A DNA stretch of 23,774 nt from an uncultured Capnocytophaga sp. GTDB lineage: Bacteria; Bacteroidota; Bacteroidia; Flavobacteriales; Flavobacteriaceae. Location of the stretch: contig NZ_CALHGG010000037.1 in the NCBI RefSeq assembly GCF_938029845.1, positions 1 through 23,774 on the forward strand. Reading direction: 5' to 3'. The translations under genes and the position numbers were made by a program. Positions 1 through 6,197 of the stretch are shown here, piece by piece. Numbering within the stretch: the stretch's first letter is position 1; each line of letters opens with the position of its first letter. Under the pieces are notes generated by a model that saw only the letters and a program-made list of their open reading frames with translations, had not been told where the DNA came from and did no database searches.

Positions 1-590
1 TCAAGAAGAAGCATGCCTTGACTTTCTTTAACCAAGTGGAGATGATTCGTTCAGGGGAAAATACCTCAGTCAACAATGGTTTCCTACATGGGGAATATCG
101 GTATATGATTCATAGGGAGATAGAGATCTATCCTTTTGCGGAATCCGTATGGACACCTTCCAGAGGATTGGAATTGAAATTAGCCGCAGGACTACAATCT
201 CGATTTCATTTAGTTCATACAGAGCACTTTATTTGGCTGATGGGACTTGGCTTCTTTGGTGAATATGAACAGTGGAACTACAATGGGGTACCGCTTCCTC
301 ATACTTTTGAGGGGAATAAGTACCAAAGGAGTGTCAAGTCGCAACTACATACAGGCTTTAAGTTCCAACTCACCGAGAAATGGTTGTTTATCGCCAGTGC
401 CTATATGCACAATCGTCTAGATAGCAATATTGTCAATCCACGTTGGGCATTAGCTTTAGATCTTCGTCATAAGGTTACGGAGCACTTCGGGGTCTGGTTC
501 TCCTACCAATATCTTTACCATACCAAGCCTATAGTCCCAATTCGAAAAGGGTATACCGTTTTCACAGGAGGGGTATTTGTGTCGTTTTAG
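1..590 (+). CDS. C-terminal part of an outer-membrane beta-barrel protein (DUF481-like), 5' end outside the window
   Basis: The frame is open from the first complete codon (base 3) with no stop upstream, so the gene begins outside the window and the TTG at 18 is not a convincing start. The visible ~195 residues alternate polar and aromatic/hydrophobic positions in repeated short strands separated by turns. They end in Val-Phe-Val-Ser-Phe, and a terminal aromatic is typical of barrel proteins folded by BamA. Phrases such as the central Leu-Lys-Leu-Ala-Ala-Gly-Leu strand recall DUF481/YdiY-type barrels. I infer an outer-membrane location. No ligand or function can be read from this fragment. 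It could equally belong to another small-barrel family. Confidence 0.55.
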   Translation, partial: KKKHALTFFNQVEMIRSGENTSVNNGFLHGEYRYMIHREIEIYPFAESVWTPSRGLELKLAAGLQSRFHLVHTEHFIWLMGLGFFGEYEQWNYNGVPLPHTFEGNKYQRSVKSQLHTGFKFQLTEKWLFIASAYMHNRLDSNIVNPRWALALDLRHKVTEHFGVWFSYQYLYHTKPIVPIRKGYTVFTGGVFVSF

Positions 591-702
591 AAGAAAATGA
601 ATCTAAGGGTTTTTTACAAGAAAAATTATTTATTTAAGTTTTGAAAGTTCTGTAACTTATTGATATTCAATCCCTCACATACCCAGCTGTGAGCACTCGC
701 TG

Positions 703-845
703 GCTTTCCCCTCCAAAGGGGGAATGAGATAGTTTATGATTCTCAAGGAGTTATAGAAAGGACATTTTCCAGATTGATAGACAATTTTTATCTTTTTCAA
801 CGAATTTATTCCCCCTCTCGGAGGGGGCAAGGGGGAGGTTTTCTT
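703..845. repeat. MITE-like inverted-repeat element in intergenic DNA
   Basis: Two imperfect terminal inverted repeats are visible: CCCCTCCAAAGGGGGAAT at 708-725, and at 808-826 a sequence whose reverse complement is CCCCTCCGAGAGGGGGAAT. Each end can also fold on itself (706-711 with 719-724, and 811-817 with 821-827). About 80 bases of non-coding sequence lie between them. The extra GC-rich tail GCAAGGGGGAGG follows the right end. G/C-rich blocks of this kind stand out against the surrounding A/T-rich DNA. No transposase is present. The 64-codon minus-strand ORF across it looks accidental. The boundaries are estimates, and I did not identify a target-site duplication. Confidence 0.55.
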
Positions 846-899
846 TGCAATATATTGATTATTAATCAATTATAAATCTAATTATAACCTAAAAATGAC

Positions 900-928
900 T
901 TGCGAAACTTAAATTATTTATATCTTTG
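900..928 (+). promoter_or_regulatory. Promoter of Bacteroidota type before the 25-codon ORF
   Basis: TATCTTTG at 921-928 matches the TAnnTTTG -7 element. TTG at 900-902 sits 18 bases upstream, inside the accepted -33 spacing. The ATG of the small ORF is 30 bases downstream. Confidence 0.55.
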
Positions 929-957
929 TGGTTGAGTTTGAAGACAGTAAATAAACT

Positions 958-1035
958 ATGAGTGTATTAAAAGGAAATAAAATAAACCAAATGCTTCAAA
1001 TGAGACAGAAGGGGGGATTACTATTTGCTCCATGA
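958..1035 (+). pseudogene. Short ORF (25 aa), possible N-terminal stump of an AbiEi-type antitoxin
   Basis: The ORF starts at ATG 958, just after a consensus promoter, and stops at TGA 1033-1035. Its residues include Asn-Lys-Ile-Asn-Gln-Met-Leu-Gln and end in Phe-Ala-Pro. If the TGA were TGG the next residues would be Trp-Leu. That resembles the first helix of AbiEi antitoxin N-terminal domains (pattern K-I-N-x-L-L-Q ... G ... W-L). Nothing downstream continues that domain: stops follow within two codons and the Dps terminator begins by 1062. I read it as the remnant of a deleted gene. It may instead be a real micropeptide or chance. The resemblance is from memory of the family, not a search. 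Confidence 0.3.
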
Positions 1036-1061
1036 CTGTAATTGTAGAAGCTATAAAAAAC

Positions 1062-1094
1062 AAAAAGGACTGCCCTAAAAGGGCAGCTCTTTTT
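1062..1094 (-). terminator. Rho-independent terminator of the Dps gene, probably bidirectional
   Basis: CTGCCCT at 1070-1076 pairs with AGGGCAG at 1080-1086 across a 3-base loop. A-rich sequence lies on the left and T-rich on the right, so it can work in both directions. It lies 28 bases beyond the stop of the minus-strand Dps gene. Confidence 0.75.
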
Positions 1095-1121
1095 GACAGA
1101 CTTATTTTTTCTTAAAGCAGA

Positions 1122-1601
1122 TTAGATAGCTTCGTTAAGATAAGACTTAAGCATCCAGAGGTTTTTCTCTTGTTCTACTATAAAGTCACTGATAAGGGTG
1201 TTGGTACCCTCGTCGTTGATTTCATCAGAGAAGGTAAGTAGTTCTCTTTCCAAAGGAAGTAAAGCCACGATACTGTCTATTACAAGGCGAACCGCTTTGT
1301 CGTCATCAGTTACGTTTTCTCCTACAGGAATAGTAGCGTGTTTTACATAACTTGCCAAGGTGTTGAAAGGAACACCGCCAAGGGTTAAGATACGTTCAGC
1401 GATTTGATCCACTTGTTCTTGAGCTGCATTGTAAAGCTCTTCAAACTTCACATGGAGTTCAAAAAAACGTTTTCCCTTAATATTCCAGTGCACACCACGT
1501 AAGTTCTGATAATAGGTTTGGTAATTAGAAAGCAAAATGTTAAGTGATGCAATTTCTTTCTCTACTTGTGCCTTGTTAAGGCCTAAACTGTTTAAACTCA
1601 T
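1122..1601 (-). CDS. dps: Dps family DNA-protection / ferritin-like protein
   Basis: Dps proteins form dodecamers in the cytoplasm that oxidise Fe(II) with hydrogen peroxide, store the iron, and in some species coat DNA. The 159-residue length is normal. The ferroxidase signature is intact: His38 in Gly-Val-His-Trp-Asn, His50 in Glu-Leu-His, Glu54, Asp65 and Glu69 in Asp-Gln-Ile-Ala-Glu-Arg. The spacing (12, 15 and 4 residues between His38, His50, Asp65 and Glu69) equals that of the E. coli His51/His63/Asp78/Glu82 site. The N-terminus is short and has few lysines, so direct DNA binding is uncertain. It is monocistronic, with a promoter at 1629-1636 and a terminator at 1062-1094. Regulation by OxyR or PerR is usual for the family, but no operator could be recognised here. 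Confidence 0.93.
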   Translation of the reverse strand: MSLNSLGLNKAQVEKEIASLNILLSNYQTYYQNLRGVHWNIKGKRFFELHVKFEELYNAAQEQVDQIAERILTLGGVPFNTLASYVKHATIPVGENVTDDDKAVRLVIDSIVALLPLERELLTFSDEINDEGTNTLISDFIVEQEKNLWMLKSYLNEAI

Positions 1602-1628
1602 ATTTTAAAGGTTTTAAATTCAACACTG

Positions 1629-1636
1629 CAAAGGTA
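1629..1636 (-). promoter_or_regulatory. -7 element of the dps promoter
   Basis: On the minus strand the bases read TACCTTTG, a match to TAnnTTTG, 28 bases before the dps ATG. T-rich candidates for the -33 element lie about 14-19 bases further upstream. Confidence 0.5.
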
Positions 1637-1783
1637 CGACTTCATCATAGCAAAGTAAAGATTTTTCTATCTTTTTTTTCTATATCAATTATAACGTTTT
1701 CTGATAGTGAAATAAATTAGTATAGAAATCAATGATAATGCCAATAATGATAATCACTGCTGGCATTAATTCATTAATCGTGG

Positions 1784-2074
1784 TTAGAATGCTGCTGAGT
1801 AGGCTGCTATGAAACCAAGTATGATACCAGGAAGGTTGGCAAATACAATAGGATAGTCTCTGTCTCGTTTTAAGAAACCATAAGCTACCCACAAGCTACA
1901 GTTGATTCCTGCTACAAAAGGTTGTAACCAAGGCCCTGTGGCATCACCCCATGTCTTTTGAATTTGGTCAATATAGGCTACATACATGGCTACTGCCATA
2001 ACAGCGGCTAAAATACTGAGAATGCGAATGAATTTGCTTTCTCCGTTAGGTTGTTTTTCTTCAAATTTGTCCAT
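1784..2074 (-). CDS. SemiSWEET (MtN3/PQ-loop) sugar transporter
   Basis: This 96-residue protein has three hydrophobic segments (about 17-38, 51-67 and 74-94), the layout of a SemiSWEET. These are inner-membrane half-transporters that dimerise to move sugars down their gradient. Gln51-Pro52-Phe-Val-Ala-Gly-Ile-Asn-Cys, Leu-Trp62-Val-Ala-Tyr-Gly and Phe-Ala-Asn80-Leu-Pro-Gly match the bacterial family. Trp62 and Asn80 correspond to the substrate-contacting Trp48/Asn64 pair of the Leptospira biflexa protein. The PQ motif of helix 1 reads Tyr-Ile-Asp36-Gln, so its proline is missing. I chose the ATG at 2074; an in-frame start at 2164 would add 30 residues lying upstream of the promoter element at 2111-2118. 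It is monocistronic, with only a weak hairpin (1736-1768) beyond the stop. Confidence 0.85.
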   Translation of the reverse strand: MDKFEEKQPNGESKFIRILSILAAVMAVAMYVAYIDQIQKTWGDATGPWLQPFVAGINCSLWVAYGFLKRDRDYPIVFANLPGIILGFIAAYSAAF

Positions 2075-2110
2075 AAGATTTCTAATTTTAAAAGGTTCTA
2101 AATTACAAGG

Positions 2111-2118
2111 CAAATGTA
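2111..2118 (-). promoter_or_regulatory. -7 element of the SemiSWEET promoter
   Basis: The minus strand reads TACATTTG, matching TAnnTTTG, 36 bases before the chosen ATG. A TTTG lies roughly 20 bases further upstream. This placement supports the shorter start. Confidence 0.5.
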
Positions 2119-2278
2119 AAAAAAATAAATTAAATAATCGCCAAACAAAAAATAAATATTTCATATTTAACTTTTTATTAACATATGTAAGATATTGGAT
2201 GTGAATAGTTAATATTTTTTAACTCATTAGGTATTTCAAATTTTTGAAAAAATACAGAATTATTTGGTTTTTAATTCG

Positions 2279-2286
2279 TATCTTTG
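2279..2286 (+). promoter_or_regulatory. -7 element before the DUF2004/DUF2262-like gene
   Basis: TATCTTTG matches TAnnTTTG and lies 52 bases before the ATG at 2339. No -33 element at ideal spacing is obvious; the nearest TTTG (2263-2266) is too close. Confidence 0.45.
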
Positions 2287-2338
2287 CCCCATAAAAGGGA
2301 GGTAACTCTTATTGAATCATATAAACTAAAAAAACTCA

Positions 2339-2824
2339 ATGAAATCACTACATCTTAATGACTTAAAAAAGAATGAGGTGCTACCTGATTCTTATGAAAT
2401 CGCTGTGGCCTATAAGGGGCGCAAAGTGGAAATCATTTTGGACAACTATGCCTATACACTACAGCAGCTATTGGAAACGGCTAATAATATATTGGTCAGT
2501 CTGCCGACATTGGACGAGAAGGCTAAAAAGTATCTCGCACATGAGAATATAGACTGCTTTAATCAGTGTAATAAAAAACACGGAAAACCTGAAATTACCG
2601 AGGAATGCTTGGAACGCATGATGACCCTTTCGGCTATACAATTCTTTGATGAGAGTATAGACTTTTATTACAATATCAGCAATTACAAAAACCATCAGCT
2701 AATAGTAGAGGTGAGTCTACTTCGTGGTTACAAGAACCCAGAGTTCCAACAATGGTACTTGGATGCGCCTTATAAAAATAAGCTCTTAGATAAGGTGACT
2801 TCCCTACTAAAGAAAATATTCTAA
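2339..2824 (+). CDS. Small cytosolic protein, distantly DUF2004/DUF2262-like
   Basis: The protein has 161 residues, no signal peptide and no membrane segment, so it is probably cytosolic. Residues ~20-65 give a beta-strand pair (Ala-Val-Ala-Tyr-Lys-Gly-Arg-Lys-Val-Glu-Ile), then a helix ending Leu-Pro-Thr-Leu-Asp-Glu-Lys-Ala-Lys-Lys-Tyr. The same order (strands, helix, Leu-Pro-x-Leu-Asp) occurs in the DUF2004 protein at 23028-23480. The remainder is helical and charged and ends in a lysine-rich tail. No catalytic motif is evident. It is a single-gene unit with its own promoter and a hairpin at its stop codon. Related small families often occur scattered or in arrays in Bacteroidota genomes, and their role is not established. 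The family assignment is tentative. Confidence 0.6.
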   Translation: MKSLHLNDLKKNEVLPDSYEIAVAYKGRKVEIILDNYAYTLQQLLETANNILVSLPTLDEKAKKYLAHENIDCFNQCNKKHGKPEITEECLERMMTLSAIQFFDESIDFYYNISNYKNHQLIVEVSLLRGYKNPEFQQWYLDAPYKNKLLDKVTSLLKKIF

Positions 2825-2858
2825 TGAGCCAATGAGTCAATTAACTCGTTGGCTCATT
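2823..2858 (+). terminator. Stem-loop overlapping the stop codon (probable terminator)
   Basis: AATGAGCCAA (2823-2832) pairs with TTGGCTCATT (2849-2858). The stem continues inward with GAGT/ACTC, leaving a 6-base loop. The stem begins inside the TAA stop. The downstream T-tract is short. Confidence 0.55.
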
Positions 2859-2875
2859 TGATAATTAACAAATTA

Positions 2876-2909
2876 TTGTAGGATATGTCATTTATAATTC
2901 GTAAATTTG
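2876..2909 (+). promoter_or_regulatory. Promoter of the first SusC/SusD operon
   Basis: TAAATTTG at 2902-2909 matches TAnnTTTG, with TTG at 2876-2878 and a 23-base spacer. It implies a leader of roughly 115 bases before the SusC ATG at 3033, similar in length to the leader of operon 2. Confidence 0.55.
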
Positions 2910-3007
2910 CGTCCCTTATTTATAAAATAGGTATTCATTAAAAACTCGTAGGAAGATGCAGTATTCTTATATGTTTTGCGAGTGTTAAGAAAAGATCATT
3001 TAATAGA

Positions 3008-3032
3008 AAAAATCTATTTTAAGTATATAAAG
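3008..3032 (+). promoter_or_regulatory. Conserved 5' leader segment before SusC copy 1
   Basis: The 25 bases before the ATG match the segment at 10470-10494 except for one base. They include AATCTATTTTAAGTA and AAAG directly before the start. Upstream of this segment the two leaders show no similarity. An A/T-rich stretch in place of a Shine-Dalgarno sequence is usual in this phylum. Confidence 0.5.
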
Positions 3033-6000
3033 ATGAATACAGTGAAATTCAGATTTCTGTTTATGTTCTTACTCCTTTTTGGGGTATGGCATATCTCCTT
3101 TGCGCAAGAGGAGATGAAAATTTCTGGATTGGTAAAGGACTCCCAATCCAAACCACTGGCAGGAGTACAGGTCAGTGTGAAAGACACCTCACAGAGTACC
3201 TATACTGATTTTGATGGTAAATATTCCATTGAAATTACTAAGGGAAAAATTTTAGTCTTTGCTTTGCAAGGGATGCAACCGCAGGAGATAGCTCCTACTT
3301 CCCTTATTGTAGATGTTACCCTACTTCGTGAAGGAGAGGTAGCCGCTGGGAAGGAAGAACAAAAAGCACCTATGAATACCATTACTCGTGGGCAAACTTC
3401 CATTGCTAAGGAAGCAAAACCCCTTTGGGTGCTCAATGGAGTACCTCTTCAGGATGATATAGACCTCAAACCAGAGGATCTAGTATCTGATGATGCTAAG
3501 ATGCTTATCGCTTCTGCTATACCAGGGCTTACAGCCGAAAGTATCGAGAGTTTTAAAGTAATTACTGATGCTTCTGCCACTGCTTCCTATGGGCCACGTG
3601 CTATCGCTGGGGTAGTAGAAGTGGTTACCAAAAAAGGTACAGCAGGTTCTAGTAGTATTACCTATACTAACGAATCCACTTACCGACTCATTCCTACTTA
3701 CAATGAGTACAATATTATGAACTCTCAAGATCACATGTCGGTAATGCAAGAACTTATCCGTGGGGGGCACTTTAAGGCGGAAAGTATGTCCAGCCTACAA
3801 ACCAAAGGGGTGATAGGTAAGATGCACGAACTACACAAGACACTTGATGCCAACGGAAATGCGATAGTGCCAAATACTTCTGCTGGGCGCTTAGCTTATC
3901 TGCAAGCTGCTGAAAGACGAAATACCAACTGGTTCAAGGAACTTTTCCAAACCAGTGTGATGCAGAACCATACCTTGTCTTTCTCTTCAGGAAGCGAGAA
4001 ATCTACTTATTATACTTCTATCAGTGTACTTTCTGATCCAGGTTGGACTAAGGGTAGCAAGCTCGCTCAGTATTCAGGAAACCTTAATGCTAATTACAAT
4101 CTTTCTTCCAAATTCACGCTTAATGTTATTAGCGACCTTTCCTATCGTGATGAGACTTCTCCTTATATTACCTCTACAGGCTCTCTTTATAAGTATGCCC
4201 TTTATACCTCTCGTGCTTTAGACCCTAAGGCTTATTACACACGAAACTATTCACCTTTTAATATCTTCAATGAGATAGATAATGCTTATATGGATACAGA
4301 TATAGCTACGCTACGTCTACAAGCACAACTCACATATAGGATTACTCCTAAGGTGGAAGCCACTGTAATGGGAGCTATTCGTTACCAATCGGCTATCTAT
4401 AACCAAGAAAAAACAGAGAACTCCAATGAGGCACTTTCTTACCGATACATGCCTAACTCTGTGATAAGGAATCAGAATACGAACTTGTACAAAGACCCTA
4501 ATGACCCCTTTGCACTTCCTATCTCAGTACTTGCCGAAGGAGGGATTCGTAGAAAAACTGAGAATACGACCAACGCCAATAACTTCCGTGCTACCATTAG
4601 CTATAATGACTCCTTCAAGGATGGGCTTCATACCTTGTCTTTATTTGGAGGCTTTGATATGGATAATGCTAAATATACCAATGATGTCAATAGAAACTTC
4701 GGAATACTTTATAACCTAGGTTATTATAGTACCTATAACTATATGATATTCAAGAAACGCCAGGAAGAGGATGCTACTAAGTACTATACTATCAATAATA
4801 CAGTAGGTAATAACCAGGCTTTCTTTGGGAATGCTTCTTATACTTTCAATGGCCGTTACACTTTCAATGGTACTTTGCGTTATGATGCTTCTAACCAGTT
4901 TGGAGAATCACGTTACATCCGTTGGATGCCTACTTGGAATACAGGACTTACTTGGGATGTAACTCAGGAAAGTTTCTTCAAGTATCTAAAACCACTTTCT
5001 CACTTGAATATCTATGGTTCTTTCGGAATTACTGCGGTAGCACCATCAGTGAGCAACTCTCTTTCTCAGATCTATCCTAACCTCCCTTGGAAGAACTCCA
5101 AGCGTCAAGAGTTGGGGCTTAATATCTCTTATTCAGCCAACCACGATCTTACTTACGAAAAGAACCAAGAGCTTAACATAGGTACTCAATTTGGTCTATT
5201 CAACGATCGTATCAATATCTCTGCCGAATGGTTTAACCGTCGTAGCTATGACCTTATCGGAGACCTTGTAACTCAAGGAGTTGGAGGTACTATCGTTAAG
5301 AAAGGAAATATGGCTGAAATGCAAATCAATGGTTTAGAATTAGGGTTGGAAACTACCAATGTCAAAACAGCTGATTTCTCTTGGCATACTTCTTTCATCT
5401 ATTCTCGTGCTAAGAACGAAATTACGAAACTCCTTACCAGTCCTAATATTGCTGATATGGTGGGCTATAATTCCTCTGACGCTACTGCTGCAGGTGGTTT
5501 TGCTAAAGAAGGATATCCGTTAAAATCCATCTTCTCTGTTCCTTTCAATGGGCTTACTAATAATGGACTTCCTACTTTCCTTGACCAAAATGGAAATGTA
5601 ACCATGAGTGATATTCGCTTTAATAGCCAAAATGTGGATTTCTTGAAATACTCAGGTACCCTTATTCCTACTGACCGTGGTAGCTTTAGTAATACTATTA
5701 ACTATAAGGGTATTTCTTTCGGAGTGGTATTTACCTATTCTTGGGGAAATGTGGTACGTCTCAGACGTTTGAACAATGTATATAATGACTATGCCAATGC
5801 TCCTCGCGAACTTAATAACCGCTGGTTAGTCCCTGGTGATGAGAACAAGACCAACATTCCACGACTCTATACTACTTATATGTATCAGAAGATATATAGT
5901 TGGGAAGATATAAAGCAAACTTATCTTACTTATGATTATTCCGATGTGCGTATTGCCAAAGGGGATAATATCCGCTTGAAAGAAATTTCTATAGGTTATA

Positions 6001-6185
6001 CCTTTGATAAGAATTTCTTGCGCGAAACACGTATTCGCCAACTTAGCATGAAGTTACAAGCTACCAATGTGGCACTGCTCTATGCTGACAAAAAACTTAA
6101 CGGAGACGATCCTGACTATCTAGCCAATGGCTATACTCCTATTTCGCCTAAGCGAATTATCTTTACTTTACGTGTAGGACTTTAA
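3033..6185 (+). CDS. SusC/RagA-family TonB-dependent outer-membrane transporter, copy 1
   Basis: This 1050-residue protein is predicted to import a ligand across the outer membrane using TonB energy. In order it has a signal peptide (1-24, ending Ser-Phe-Ala), a carboxypeptidase-regulatory-like domain (~28-105) and a plug containing Pro-Leu-Trp-Val-Leu-Asn-Gly-Val. The SusC/RagA signature follows near 171-200 (Ile-Glu-Ser-Phe-Lys-Val ... Asp-Ala-Ser-Ala-Thr), then a long C-terminal barrel ending in Val-Gly-Leu. No STN domain is present, so sigma/anti-sigma signalling is not expected. The signature is less canonical than in copy 2 (VITDASATASYG for VLKDASATAIYG). I chose the ATG at 3033 because copy 2 starts identically; the longer frame from a TTG at 2976 has no counterpart. 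It is first in a four-gene operon, with SusD 12 bases downstream. Confidence 0.93.
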   Translation: MNTVKFRFLFMFLLLFGVWHISFAQEEMKISGLVKDSQSKPLAGVQVSVKDTSQSTYTDFDGKYSIEITKGKILVFALQGMQPQEIAPTSLIVDVTLLREGEVAAGKEEQKAPMNTITRGQTSIAKEAKPLWVLNGVPLQDDIDLKPEDLVSDDAKMLIASAIPGLTAESIESFKVITDASATASYGPRAIAGVVEVVTKKGTAGSSSITYTNESTYRLIPTYNEYNIMNSQDHMSVMQELIRGGHFKAESMSSLQTKGVIGKMHELHKTLDANGNAIVPNTSAGRLAYLQAAERRNTNWFKELFQTSVMQNHTLSFSSGSEKSTYYTSISVLSDPGWTKGSKLAQYSGNLNANYNLSSKFTLNVISDLSYRDETSPYITSTGSLYKYALYTSRALDPKAYYTRNYSPFNIFNEIDNAYMDTDIATLRLQAQLTYRITPKVEATVMGAIRYQSAIYNQEKTENSNEALSYRYMPNSVIRNQNTNLYKDPNDPFALPISVLAEGGIRRKTENTTNANNFRATISYNDSFKDGLHTLSLFGGFDMDNAKYTNDVNRNFGILYNLGYYSTYNYMIFKKRQEEDATKYYTINNTVGNNQAFFGNASYTFNGRYTFNGTLRYDASNQFGESRYIRWMPTWNTGLTWDVTQESFFKYLKPLSHLNIYGSFGITAVAPSVSNSLSQIYPNLPWKNSKRQELGLNISYSANHDLTYEKNQELNIGTQFGLFNDRINISAEWFNRRSYDLIGDLVTQGVGGTIVKKGNMAEMQINGLELGLETTNVKTADFSWHTSFIYSRAKNEITKLLTSPNIADMVGYNSSDATAAGGFAKEGYPLKSIFSVPFNGLTNNGLPTFLDQNGNVTMSDIRFNSQNVDFLKYSGTLIPTDRGSFSNTINYKGISFGVVFTYSWGNVVRLRRLNNVYNDYANAPRELNNRWLVPGDENKTNIPRLYTTYMYQKIYSWEDIKQTYLTYDYSDVRIAKGDNIRLKEISIGYTFDKNFLRETRIRQLSMKLQATNVALLYADKKLNGDDPDYLANGYTPISPKRIIFTLRVGL

Positions 6186-6197
6186 TACAAAGACGAT

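Noticed and set aside
675..869. 64-codon minus-strand ORF with proline/glycine-rich ends
   Set aside because: It lies across the inverted-repeat element; its composition follows the GC-rich repeats, and no family resemblance or promoter was seen.
1689..1892. 67-codon minus-strand ORF
   Set aside because: It overlaps the end of the SemiSWEET gene in another frame and has no family features.
2075..2164. Upstream extension of SemiSWEET by 30 residues
   Set aside because: The extension would cover its own promoter element at 2111-2118 and adds a hydrophobic leader not found in the family.
2976..3032. Longer SusC copy 1 from an upstream TTG
   Set aside because: Copy 2 begins at the equivalent ATG with a normal signal peptide, and the extra 19 residues are charged and not conserved.
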